Source: an uncultured Paracoccaceae bacterium (GTDB lineage: Bacteria > Pseudomonadota > Alphaproteobacteria > Rhodobacterales > Rhodobacteraceae). Taken from it: DNA of 12,366 nt. The position numbers were made by a program, and so were the translations under genes. The stretch covers positions 1 to 12,366 of the forward strand of contig CAJXHQ010000033.1 in assembly GCA_913054485.1 (NCBI GenBank), in the 5' to 3' direction. Positions 1 through 6,886 of the stretch are shown here, in pieces. Every line of letters begins with the position of its first letter. Within the stretch, counting starts at the first letter, position 1. The notes below the pieces were generated by a model. The model did no database searches and was not told where the DNA came from. It was given only the letters and a program-made list of their open reading frames with translations.

Positions 1-318
1 CTGCGGGGGGCTGACGGATCTGAACACCTGATACGGGTGTCGGGTCCGGTAAAGGTGAACCTTGGCAACGCGCTGGGCGAATGGACCCTGGCCGGAATGG
101 GCATCGGCATAGCCTCGCTCTGGGCGGCGGGGCCGGATCTGAAGGCGGGGCGGCTGGTATCTGTGCTCGACGATTACAGGCTCTGCCCGGAAACGGATAT
201 CTGGGCCGTCCGCCCGCCCGGCCGCCATATGCCTTTGCGGGTGAAAGTCTTCCTCGATTTCATGCGCGAGCGGATCCTGGCTGCCAATCAGGAGCGATAT
301 GGCGGGCTTTGCAGCTGA
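1..318 (+). CDS. LysR-family transcriptional regulator, C-terminal part (5' end outside window)
   Basis: The reading frame is open from base 1 to the TGA at 316-318, so the DNA-binding N-terminus lies outside the window and the first visible ATG/GTG is not the true start. The visible 105 residues look like the second half of a LysR effector-binding domain: a stretch GNALGEWTLAGMGIGIAS (the typical 'A..G.Gia.lp' segment), then a segment with 'L..GRLVSVLDDY', then 'PLRVKVFLDFMRER', the classic final helix of the family. Such proteins are cytoplasmic DNA-binding regulators that respond to a small ligand. It lies upstream of and in the same direction as a nitroreductase gene, 98 bases away. This tandem layout is less usual than the divergent LysR layout, so control of that gene is possible but not shown. 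The family call is firm; target and ligand are unknown. Confidence 0.85.
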   Translation: MRGADGSEHLIRVSGPVKVNLGNALGEWTLAGMGIGIASLWAAGPDLKAGRLVSVLDDYRLCPETDIWAVRPPGRHMPLRVKVFLDFMRERILAANQERYGGLCS

Positions 319-321
319 CTA

Positions 322-398
322 TTCTGTCAGGCGGAATAATTATTCCCAAATTGACTGGATAGTACCGTCTGTGCGCAGGGCGTAGGTCTTCTGTCAGG
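322..398 (+). promoter_or_regulatory. Intergenic palindrome inside a direct repeat, possible operator
   Basis: GGAATAATTATTCC at 333-346 is a perfect 14-base palindrome in an AT-rich patch. It is bracketed by two exact copies of TTCTGTCAGG, at 322-331 and 389-398. The second copy ends just before the ribosome binding site of the nitroreductase. A dyad of this kind is typical of a dimeric regulator site, and a LysR-type gene lies directly upstream. TTGACT at 351-356 resembles a -35 box, but no good -10 hexamer follows at the right distance. The regulatory role is inference. Confidence 0.4.
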
Positions 399-416
399 TT
401 AATCAGGAGACGTTCC

Positions 417-1121
417 ATGAAAGATGTTGCCCCCCGTTCCGCCGTTCAGGGCCAGATTATCGAAGCCTTCAGCTTCCGCCATGCCACCAAGGTGTTCGAC
501 CCTGAGGCCAAGATCCCCGAGGGCGAATTTGCCACCATTCTGGAAGCGGGCCGCCTGTCGCCCTCTTCTTTCGGGATGGAGCCCTGGCAGATCCTGGTGA
601 TCCAGTCGCCGGAAAAACGCGAGCTGCTGCGCCCCTTCAGCTGGGGTGCTAATGGGGCTTTCAACGGCACTGCCGGCCAGCTGGGCACCGCCAGCCACTT
701 CGTGGTTTTCCTGGCCCATACCGGCGCGACCATGTCGCATGAGAGCGAGTACCCGATGACCCACGCGCGTGAGGTGAAACAATTCCCGGAGGAAGCGCTG
801 GAGGGTTTCAACGCGGCCTATACCAAGTTCCAGAAAGAGGATTTCCGGCTCGACAGCGACCGCGAGATCACCAATTGGTCTGCACGGCAAGCCTATATCG
901 CGCTCGGCAACATGATGACCGCCGCAGCCTTCATGGCGATCGACAGCTGCCCAATCGAAGGCTTTGATGCAGCGCAGGCAAGCGCGGTGCTGGAGACGCA
1001 TTTCGGCATCGATCCGAAGCTCTGCAAACCTGCTGTGATGGCGGCCTTCGGCTACCGCGCGGGACCGCCGATGTTTGCAAAAACCCGCCGCAGCCTCGAC
1101 GATACCGTCAGCTGGTTCTGA
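417..1121 (+). CDS. NAD(P)H-dependent oxidoreductase, nitroreductase (NfsB-like) family
   Basis: A 234-residue cytoplasmic flavoprotein of the nitroreductase fold, close to the usual 215-240 residues. The N-terminus carries the FMN phosphate-binding segment 'SFRHATKVFDP' (about residues 19-29). Next comes 'LSPSSFGMEPWQILVI' (about 50-65), matching the family's 'SPSS.N.QPW.f.V' flavin/substrate loop. The C-terminus has 'AAFGYRAGPP' and 'KTRRSLDDTVSWF', the equivalent of the 'GyR......k.RrpleevV.w' ending. Known members transfer two electrons from NAD(P)H to nitroaromatics, quinones or other acceptors on FMN; the real substrate is not readable from sequence. The start is set by AGGAGA at 405-410, six bases before the ATG. 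The gene is convergent with the amidohydrolase downstream and follows a LysR-type gene that may regulate it. Confidence 0.9.
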   Translation: MKDVAPRSAVQGQIIEAFSFRHATKVFDPEAKIPEGEFATILEAGRLSPSSFGMEPWQILVIQSPEKRELLRPFSWGANGAFNGTAGQLGTASHFVVFLAHTGATMSHESEYPMTHAREVKQFPEEALEGFNAAYTKFQKEDFRLDSDREITNWSARQAYIALGNMMTAAAFMAIDSCPIEGFDAAQASAVLETHFGIDPKLCKPAVMAAFGYRAGPPMFAKTRRSLDDTVSWF

Positions 1122-1212
1122 CGCGGCCTAAGCGGGCGCGGGGCGCCTGGTGCAGACTTTCCTTTGGTTCCATACAGGTCTGAGCGCTGTTTTCCTGTCT
1201 GGTTGAAAACGG

Positions 1213-1252
1213 ATTTGCCGCGCGGGCAACCGCGCAGGCTCACGCGGCAAAT
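1213..1252 (-). terminator. Inverted repeat at the amidohydrolase 3' end, possible terminator
   Basis: ATTTGCCGCG (1213-1222) and CGCGGCAAAT (1243-1252) are perfect 10-base inverted arms around a 20-base loop. One arm lies inside the last codons of the minus-strand amidohydrolase. Read on the minus strand, the second arm is followed by CCGTTTTC, which has only a short T run. It sits between two convergent genes, where a terminator is expected, but the long loop and weak T tract make it a modest candidate. Confidence 0.3.
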
Positions 1253-3000
1253 ACCCGGTTTCCGTCCATCCAAGTTTCGATCACCTTTATGTTCTTGATT
1301 TCATCCTGCTCTACGTCGCGCGGATCCTGGTCGAGGATCACCAGGTCTGCCAGTTTGCCCGGCTCCAGGCTTCCGACTTCATGGTCCGAGAAAAGCTGCC
1401 ATGCCGCTTCGGAAGTCATTGCGCGGATCGCCGATTCAACGGAAATCGTTTCCTGCGGAGCCAGCACATAGTCCGGTTCTTTCCAGGTGCGGCGCGTTAC
1501 GGCCATCTCGATCATGTGAAGCGGGTCCGGGTCCGTCACCATGAAATCCGAGTGCAATGTGAAACCGACGCCCGCCTCTTCGGCGCTTCTGCACCGGTCC
1601 AGGAGCTGCGCCTTGCCTTCTCCGAAAACCTCGTCGCGCATGGCAACGCCCCAGTAGTGCACATGGCCGATCAGGAAGCTGGCCGAGACGCCAAGGTCCT
1701 TCATGCGCGCAATCTGTTCATCGTGCAGAATAGAGCAATGCTCGATCCGGGGGCGCACCCGTGACATGTCTATTCCCGCGTCCTTGAGTGCCTGGCAAGT
1801 GTCCAGAATGTTGTCGATGGCTGCATCGCCGTTTCCGTGAATGGCAAGATGCCATCCTTTGCGGGCGCGTTCCAAAGCCACGGCGGTAAGCTCATCGGGT
1901 TCCATGTAGGCGAGCCCGCGGTCATCCCTGTTCAGATAGGGATCGCGCTGCAAGCCGGTGAACCCCTGATTGGAGCCGTCGGCGACCAACTTGTAACCTG
2001 CAATGCGCGCCAGAGCATTGCCGTCGCCTTGCATGACACCGGCGCTGTCCCAGGCGTCTGACCCAAGGGTATAGAATGGGTAGGCGCGGATCCGTGCCGT
2101 CAACCTGCCTGATTGAGCGGCCGCCGCCATGACCTGCGCATCGGCAGGCGACTGGGCCAGAGCGCCGAGGCTGAGTTCAGAGATGGTGGTCAGCCCATGT
2201 TCAGCCCATTTGCCGAGCAGGCTGATCAGGCCTTCGACCGGGTTTGCCTCCATCATTGCCGGGTAGTTTTCGGCAATCTTCAGGAAGGCCACGTTGTTTT
2301 TGATTGTTCCAGTCAGCCGGCCGCCGGCGTCCCGCACGAATTCACCGCCCGGCGGGTCTTCGATGTCTCCGGTGACGCCTGAGACTTCGAAAGCTTTGGA
2401 GTTCGCGTAGGCAAGGTGGCCTGAGGCATTCAGAACGAATATCGGGTGCTCGGCCGAAATCGGATCGAGCTGGGCAAAGGTCAGAGCATCGGCGCCTTCC
2501 TGCACCGCAGGGTCGAAATTGCGGAAGACCAGCCATTCCCCGGCTGGAGTTTCTGCCGCACGCTTCGCGATGTGCTGCAGTACTTGGTCCACTGTCGTGA
2601 AACGTGCCATGCCGACGTATTCCATGACCGCATCCACGATTGACCCGGAAACGGCATGGGTATGCGCGTCGATAAAGCCCGGCAAAATGGTTTTGCCGCC
2701 CATATCAAAAATTGCAGCGTCCCCGCTTGCCGCGCTGCGCACCTCCCCGTCGGTTCCAACAGCAAGAATACGGTTTCCGCGAATAGCAATGGCTTCGGCT
2801 TCGGAGAAACCGGCATCTACCGTCAGCACGCGGGCATTCGTGAAGACGGTGTCGGACTGGGCTCTTTCAGTCTGCGCTGCGCCCTTTTGCGGCGTGAGGG
2901 CGGCAAGACTGGCGGCGGCTGCCCCGGTTTTGATAAAGTCCCTCCGGCCGAGGCTCGCCCAGTCTATGCCCCAGTTGCAGGACCACCCTCCGTCCTGCAC
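1240..3000 (-). CDS. Tat-exported amidohydrolase (YtcJ-like, Amidohydro_3), N-terminus interrupted
   Basis: A 586-residue metal-dependent hydrolase of the amidohydrolase superfamily. After a twin-arginine signal (GRRDFIKTG followed by an Ala-rich segment and AAQ, residues about 18-43) comes the small beta-domain, 'TVFTNARVLTVD'. The metal ligands follow: H113 and H115 in LPGFIDAHTH, K337 in KLVADGS, H388 in HGNGDAAID, H421 in RIEHC and D485 in HSDF. The C-terminus 'GSLEPGKLADLVILDQDP' is standard. The fold predicts hydrolysis of an amide or related C-N bond outside the cytoplasm; the substrate is unknown. GTG at 3000 is the first start after an in-frame TAA (3007-3009) and lacks a ribosome binding site. 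The same frame upstream has an ATG at 3099 with GGGGAG, so the intended start is probably 3099 and the gene is interrupted or reinitiates. It converges on the nitroreductase. Confidence 0.85.
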   Translation of the reverse strand: MQDGGWSCNWGIDWASLGRRDFIKTGAAAASLAALTPQKGAAQTERAQSDTVFTNARVLTVDAGFSEAEAIAIRGNRILAVGTDGEVRSAASGDAAIFDMGGKTILPGFIDAHTHAVSGSIVDAVMEYVGMARFTTVDQVLQHIAKRAAETPAGEWLVFRNFDPAVQEGADALTFAQLDPISAEHPIFVLNASGHLAYANSKAFEVSGVTGDIEDPPGGEFVRDAGGRLTGTIKNNVAFLKIAENYPAMMEANPVEGLISLLGKWAEHGLTTISELSLGALAQSPADAQVMAAAAQSGRLTARIRAYPFYTLGSDAWDSAGVMQGDGNALARIAGYKLVADGSNQGFTGLQRDPYLNRDDRGLAYMEPDELTAVALERARKGWHLAIHGNGDAAIDNILDTCQALKDAGIDMSRVRPRIEHCSILHDEQIARMKDLGVSASFLIGHVHYWGVAMRDEVFGEGKAQLLDRCRSAEEAGVGFTLHSDFMVTDPDPLHMIEMAVTRRTWKEPDYVLAPQETISVESAIRAMTSEAAWQLFSDHEVGSLEPGKLADLVILDQDPRDVEQDEIKNIKVIETWMDGNRVFAA

Positions 3001-3006
3001 GGCCTG

Positions 3007-3099
3007 TTATTTCAGATCACGCACCGTGTTGTTTACTGCAAAGAGGCCGCCAAATGTGCCGCTGCAACATGGGCACCCGTAGTTTTCATGATCCGCCAT
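3007..3099 (-). other. 30-codon open frame: detached N-terminus or leader of the amidohydrolase
   Basis: ATG at 3099-3097 is preceded by GGGGAG (3109-3104) with a four-base gap, the best ribosome binding site near the amidohydrolase. It encodes 30 residues that include YGCPCCSGTFGGLF and end at TAA (3009-3007). The frame is the same as that of the amidohydrolase; only CAG GCC separates the TAA from the GTG at 3000. A single T-to-C change (TAA to CAA) would give one continuous 619-residue protein with a Cys-rich leader before the twin-arginine signal. It may therefore be a nonsense-split gene, a translated leader coupled to the enzyme by reinitiation, or a sequence error. I cannot tell these apart from one sequence. 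Confidence 0.5.
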
Positions 3100-3103
3100 G
3101 ACA

Positions 3104-3128
3104 CTCCCCGTGATTTTAGGATGCGGGG
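3104..3128 (-). promoter_or_regulatory. Shine-Dalgarno of the 3099 ATG with a complementary upstream arm
   Basis: On the minus strand GGGGAG (3109-3104) precedes the ATG at 3099. CCCCG (3128-3124) lies 13 bases upstream of CGGGG (3110-3106) and is exactly complementary, so a short hairpin could mask this site. The pairing is only five bases, all G-C, and may be chance. Confidence 0.35.
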
Positions 3129-3243
3129 CAATCATGTGCCTTCCGCTTGGTATGAGAGTGGCAGCGGCCAGGATTGAAAGGAATGATTTTCTGGGCCGCC
3201 GGGGTGAATGGGCAGAAATCCAACCTTCATTTATGTGCGGATT

Positions 3244-3258
3244 CCCGCCGCCGGCGGG
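3244..3258 (-). terminator. GC-only hairpin just after the ClpP-like gene
   Basis: CCCGCC, a three-base loop and GGCGGG form a perfect six-base all-GC stem that begins two bases past the TGA (3263-3261) of the restored ClpP-like/SH3 frame. No T run follows (AATCC), so it would not be a classical intrinsic terminator; it could be a pause or 3'-end stability element. Its placement immediately after the restored stop mildly supports 3261 as the true gene end. Confidence 0.3.
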
Positions 3259-3260
3259 CG

Positions 3261-4696
3261 TCAGCGCAGGTATTTGCCGCTGACATATCCTTCCGGGCCG
3301 CCGTTCGGCAGCCGGACCTTGTACCAGATCACATTGTCCGCAAGGCATTGCCGCAGCACCGCCCTGTCCGGTGCGATGTCATCGCCAAAACCGTCCGAGA
3401 CCCGGCGGCAGGCCCGCGCGCAAGCCTCCTGCTGCTGCTCCGTGCCGATGACAAAACCGCCGTCTGCGGCGGTTTGCCGGCCTGCCCCACAACCCCGGCC
3501 TCAAATCCGGGGTTTGCGCGGATATTGACGAACTCATTCACGTTGATGACAGAAAACACGCTGCCCTCTTCCGTGAGACAGCCTTCCCGTTCCGAAGCAG
3601 CCCAGGCTGTGTTGCGGGTGCCGGCCTCTGTTGCGATCCGGCGGGCGAAATCCGGCACTTGCCGCAATGGCAGGGCCGAGGGGAAGATCACCTCGGGGCG
3701 GAAGCCGCGGCCGCCAGTGTCACCGTCTCTGAGCGAACAGAAGTCTTCCTCTGCACCGCAGACCGAGACCCAGTTGCCTTCTTCCATGTATTCGCGGGCC
3801 TCGGTGTTGTAATGCACGACGCAGCTGATGACCGAATGCAGGTCGGCGCGCGAATAGACCTCGTAAAGCAGGCTGGCAGTGTCCTGATCCGGGCGGCCGA
3901 TCATGGCGCGCCAGAAGGGGGTGTAATCCCCGTCCATATATCCGGTGCCTTCAGTTTCCAGCCCCAGGGTCCAGTTCAGGGAATTGTCGCAGGCGGTCTG
4001 GGCTTCGCGCAGGCTGATTGTTTCCGGAACCTTGTAGCCATAGAGCGGGATGTCCCAGCGCCCGGCTTTCTCCACCGTGTCGATGAAATAGAAATCCTCG
4101 CCGCGGTGGGCGAACATCTGCTCCATCAGACCAATGCTGATCATCGGGCCGGTGCCGCGGCGTACCGCCCGGCTGGCGAGCCGGGTGAACAGCAGCGTCG
4201 CGTCGATGGCAATTTCAAAGGATTTTTCCAGTTCGCGTGCGCTGTAGCCCTCCCGGTCCGGGGCCGTGAAGGCCGGGCGGTGGAAGCCAAGCGTGCCGTT
4301 CACATGCAGCTTGCGGTCAAGAATGTTGTAATCGGCGTAGTCCTCGGTCCCCATCATGAAGATCACCGCGCAGGCCGACAGGCAGCGGGCGCCGGCCGCG
4401 ACCGTGGTGCCATACTGGTTGTCAAAGAAGTACTCGGCCAGCCGGATCGCCTCCGGCAGGCTGCCGCCGGGGCTGTTGAGGCAGACAGAACGGTCCGGGA
4501 TGACGTAGTGACCCTCTGCATTGGTTCCGTCCTGCGGGCGGAGCCTGTCCAGCGCGGCGGAAATCCGGTCGAAGTCGCCGGTTTCGATCACCCCGTCCAA
4601 GGCGGCAAAACAGTCGGGGCTGTCCACTGGTCTGAGGGTTGCGGCGGCTGCCGGCATGGCAAGCAGGCTCAGCAGGATGATGGCCAGAAATCGCAT
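3261..4696 (-). CDS. Exported ClpP-like serine-protease-fold protein with C-terminal SH3 domain, frameshifted
   Basis: ATG at 4696 has GGGGA upstream and starts a clear Sec signal peptide (MRFLAIILLSLLAMPAAAA). Residues about 70-145 resemble the ClpP/crotonase protease fold: SPGGS (75-79, oxyanion loop), ARCLSACAVIF with candidate nucleophile S107, and LGFHRP with candidate H139. A longer middle region with several Cys follows, then an SH3-like start, VINVNEFVNIRANPGF. After 'EAGVVG' the frame runs into junk and stops at 3329 (455 residues). One base away, the next frame gives DGGFVIGTEQQQEAC, later NVIWYKVRLPNGG, and ends YVSGKYLR at 3261, which completes the SH3 domain. One missing G in the 3485-3488 run would restore 478 residues. 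The gene follows the RdhA-like gene by 29 bases. Protease activity is inferred from motifs and the substrate is unknown. Confidence 0.75.
3453..3490 (-). other. Frameshift site with adjacent hairpin
   Basis: The two frames of the ClpP-like/SH3 gene meet here. On the minus strand GTGGGGCAGG (G run 3488-3485) is followed by AAACCGCCG (3475-3467), loop CAGA, and CGGCGGTTT (3462-3454), a perfect nine-base stem. Upstream of this point one frame is protein-like; downstream only the frame one base back (-1) is. Loss of one G from a short run next to a strong hairpin fits a mutation or a sequencing error. The same layout could in principle promote -1 frameshifting, but no canonical slippery heptamer is present. 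Confidence 0.65.
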
Positions 4697-4725
4697 GTGT
4701 GTCCCCGGGTAAAGGCTTTGGGCTG

Positions 4726-5793
4726 TTACGACCGGCATCCTAGCGTATTGCAAAGAGGCCGGCACGCTGTTGACAGGGAATGGGCGCGCGGATGTGGCTT
4801 GTCTGCCGAGTTGCTGTCTGGTGCTCGCGCCCGCCGGGCCAGCTTTTTGGTCAGGTTCATGCCAACCCCGGGGCGCGACCAGGGGCAGACGGCGATGCAG
4901 ATCGCGCAGCCCGATGTTTCAGCAAAGAAGGGAATGCACTTGTCGAAATCGACGTACCAGCGCTCCTCGCCGCGGACCATCTGCTTGTCCGGGGTGATGG
5001 CAAAGGGCGGGCAGGCGTCTTCGCAGATCCGGCAGTTTGTGCAGAAGCCGTCGACACCGAATTCTCGTTTGGGCGTTTGGGCAAAAGGCGCATCGGTGAG
5101 CACCGCGCCCAGCCGGAAGGCCGAACCGAACTCCTGATTGATCAATGATCCGTGCTTGCCCAATTCGCCAAAACCGCATTCCAGGGCAGGCGGGATCATG
5201 AGGATCTTGCCCACCATAGGGCCGGTCACAGGGTCGGCGTCCCAGCCCTGTTCGCGCAGCCAGCCTGCCACTTTCTTGGCCGCCTCGGCGGCGCGGCAGT
5301 ACTGGTAGGTGACCTCGATGCCGCCGCGGGTTTCGGGGACGTGTTTCAGCTCTTCATAGTCATGCTGCACCCCCAGCATGATCACGGTGCCGAATTCGGT
5401 CTCGTGGTGATCAAAAACCCACTGCGGCTGCAGCGCGGTGACACCGGTCATCTCACAATCGCCGGCCTCGATGAATTGGCTGAGCGCAGCCGTCCACTCT
5501 TCCGGCGTGCGCTCTGCGGGAGCTGCTGCAACATCCGGAACCGGCGAGGCGAGGATCTCTGCGCGCCGGGCCCGGTGGTCCATCAGAACCGGATCTTTGG
5601 GTTCATGGTTATAGAACCACCGCTGCATGCCCCCAAAGGCGATCTCGTCCGGGTCGGGGGCCCACCAGACCATGGAGGGGCGGCGGGGCTTGGTCTCTCC
5701 CAGCCCATTAATTGCGTTGCCCGTGACCTCGGGCCGCAGGGCGTCGAATTCAGGGTCCGGTGTGAAGGGGCGGTAGGGATTCGGCTTCGGCAT
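4726..5793 (-). CDS. Cytoplasmic reductive-dehalogenase/QueG-like corrinoid [4Fe-4S] protein
   Basis: A 355-residue protein from the ATG at 5793 (an ATG at 5817 would add eight residues; neither has a clear ribosome binding site). The middle has 'CGFGELGKHGSLINQEFG' and 'FRLGAVLTDAPF' (about 206-237), matching the cobalamin-binding region shared by reductive dehalogenases and epoxyqueuosine reductase. Two [4Fe-4S] motifs follow: C251, C254, C257, C261 in CTNCRICEDACP, and C286, C296, C299, C303 in the segment ending CAICIAVCPWSRPG. The spacing 'WY..FDKCIPFFAETSGCAIC' is closer to dehalogenases than to QueG. There is no Tat signal, so it is cytoplasmic and not a respiratory enzyme. The N-terminal 200 residues (MVWWAPDPDEIAFGG and on) are not QueG-like. 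It could reduce a halogenated or other substrate with B12; the actual reaction is unknown. The last 35 residues look low in conservation. It precedes the ClpP-like gene by 29 bases. Confidence 0.75.
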   Translation of the reverse strand: MPKPNPYRPFTPDPEFDALRPEVTGNAINGLGETKPRRPSMVWWAPDPDEIAFGGMQRWFYNHEPKDPVLMDHRARRAEILASPVPDVAAAPAERTPEEWTAALSQFIEAGDCEMTGVTALQPQWVFDHHETEFGTVIMLGVQHDYEELKHVPETRGGIEVTYQYCRAAEAAKKVAGWLREQGWDADPVTGPMVGKILMIPPALECGFGELGKHGSLINQEFGSAFRLGAVLTDAPFAQTPKREFGVDGFCTNCRICEDACPPFAITPDKQMVRGEERWYVDFDKCIPFFAETSGCAICIAVCPWSRPGVGMNLTKKLARRARAPDSNSADKPHPRAHSLSTACRPLCNTLGCRS

Positions 5794-5826
5794 GATTGAA
5801 GCGTAAAATAATTGCATGAAAAATCA

Positions 5827-5843
5827 AGCAATCTTAGGTTGCT
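5827..5843 (+). repeat. Imperfect inverted repeat between lpxK and the RdhA-like gene
   Basis: AGCAATCTTAGGTTGCT folds on the plus strand into a seven-pair stem (one G-T) with a three-base loop; on the minus strand one pair is lost. In the minus direction it is followed by TGATTTTT, then the ATG codons of the RdhA-like gene. It lies in an AT-rich patch just before those starts, so it could be an operator or a weak terminator after lpxK. No role is proven. Confidence 0.3.
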
Positions 5844-5881
5844 GAATGCTCTGCGATGCGGCGTAACGGGGCGGGTCCTGG

Positions 5882-6886
5882 CTAAGGCGGTGGCGGGGCG
5901 GCGGCCTTCAGCATATCCTTCAGGCGGTCCTCTTCTTTGATCTGCAGCCGCACCGGCAGGGTGATCACCTTGGACCGGAAGGAGGCAGGCAGGCGCACCG
6001 CGTCTTTTTCGGTGGTGACAAGCTGAGCGCCCAGCAGTTTTGCTTCGCCTTCCAGCCGGGTCATCAGCGCCGGTGTCAGCGGCTGGTGGTCGTCCAGTGC
6101 CTCGGCGCGGCGCAGGTCCGCTCCGAGGCCGCGCAGGGTAGCGAAGAACTTTGCCGGGTGGCCGATGCCGGCAAAGGCAAGCACGCGGGTGCCGGCCCAG
6201 GGCATGCCGGTCTGCAGGGGGTCCAGAACGCCGGTGAAATGCGGCAGCCCCTGCAAGGCGTGCCCCCAGAGGCGGGCGAACTCCGCCTGTGCTGCGTCCG
6301 GACCCAGAGACAGCACCAGGTCCGCCCGTTTCAGACCGGCGGCGACCGGTTCACGCAAAGGGCCGGCCGGCAGGCAGCGGCCGTTGCCGAAGCCGCGGGC
6401 GGCGTCCACCACGACGATGGACAGATCCTTGGCCACGGCGGGGTTCTGAAAGCCGTCGTCCAGCAGGATCACGGTGGCACCGGCTTCTGCCGCGGCCCTG
6501 GCTCCGGCAGCGCGGTCCTTGGCAACCCAGACTTCTCCGAAGGCGGCAAGCAGCAGCGGCTCGTCGCCGGTCTGCGCTGCCTTGTGGCGGGCGGGGTCTA
6601 CTGCAACGGGCCCCTCCAGCGTGCCGCCGTAGCCGCGGGTTACCACATGCGGTTCGTGGCCCATGCGGCGCAGGGCTTCCAGCAGCCAGATCACGGTCGG
6701 GGTCTTGCCGGTGCCGCCGGCGTTGATATTGCCGACGCAGAGGACCGGCACACCCGGTGCCACCGGCGCGGATCCGGACAGCCGCCGCGCGGTGGCCGCG
6801 CCATAGACCCAGCCCAACGGCGCCAGCAGCGCTGCGCGCGCGTCAAACGCCGAGGGCGGCTTGTTCCAGAATTCAAACGGACGCAT
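5882..6886 (-). CDS. lpxK: Tetraacyldisaccharide 4'-kinase
   Basis: LpxK phosphorylates the 4' position of the tetraacyl disaccharide at the inner face of the inner membrane, a late step of lipid A synthesis. The 334-residue length is typical. The N-terminus has the usual 'P..FW' start and a short hydrophobic region, then the Walker A loop [13 protein letters not shown] (about 51-63). 'RGYGG', 'GDEP' (107-110), the signature DDGFQ (143-147), 'LPAGPLREP', '[11 protein letters not shown]' and '[10 protein letters not shown]' follow in family order. ATG at 6886 has GAGGGAG directly upstream and overlaps the 3' end of waaA by 14 bases, indicating translational coupling. The ending AAAPPPP is a low-complexity tail. 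The gap to the next gene is 64-88 bases, so read-through into the RdhA-like gene is possible. Confidence 0.97.
   Translation of the reverse strand: MRPFEFWNKPPSAFDARAALLAPLGWVYGAATARRLSGSAPVAPGVPVLCVGNINAGGTGKTPTVIWLLEALRRMGHEPHVVTRGYGGTLEGPVAVDPARHKAAQTGDEPLLLAAFGEVWVAKDRAAGARAAAEAGATVILLDDGFQNPAVAKDLSIVVVDAARGFGNGRCLPAGPLREPVAAGLKRADLVLSLGPDAAQAEFARLWGHALQGLPHFTGVLDPLQTGMPWAGTRVLAFAGIGHPAKFFATLRGLGADLRRAEALDDHQPLTPALMTRLEGEAKLLGAQLVTTEKDAVRLPASFRSKVITLPVRLQIKEEDRLKDMLKAAAPPPP

Noticed and set aside
399..1001. Minus-strand open frame (200 codons) opposite the nitroreductase
   Set aside because: It is fully covered by a well-supported nitroreductase with ribosome binding site and family motifs.
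3100..3348. Upstream extension of the 3007-3099 minus frame to a start at 3348
   Set aside because: It would run through the restored 3' end of the ClpP-like gene and an intergenic region. The ATG at 3099 has the only good ribosome binding site.
3329..4765. Start of the ClpP-like gene at 4765
   Set aside because: The extra 23 residues precede a textbook signal peptide starting at ATG 4696, overlap the upstream gene, and have no ribosome binding site.
3659..5137. Long plus-strand open frame (492 codons) opposite the ClpP-like and RdhA-like genes
   Set aside because: It lies antisense to two genes with clear motifs, spans their junction, and shows only GC-driven composition (Gly/Ala/Arg/Val-rich) with no recognisable domain.
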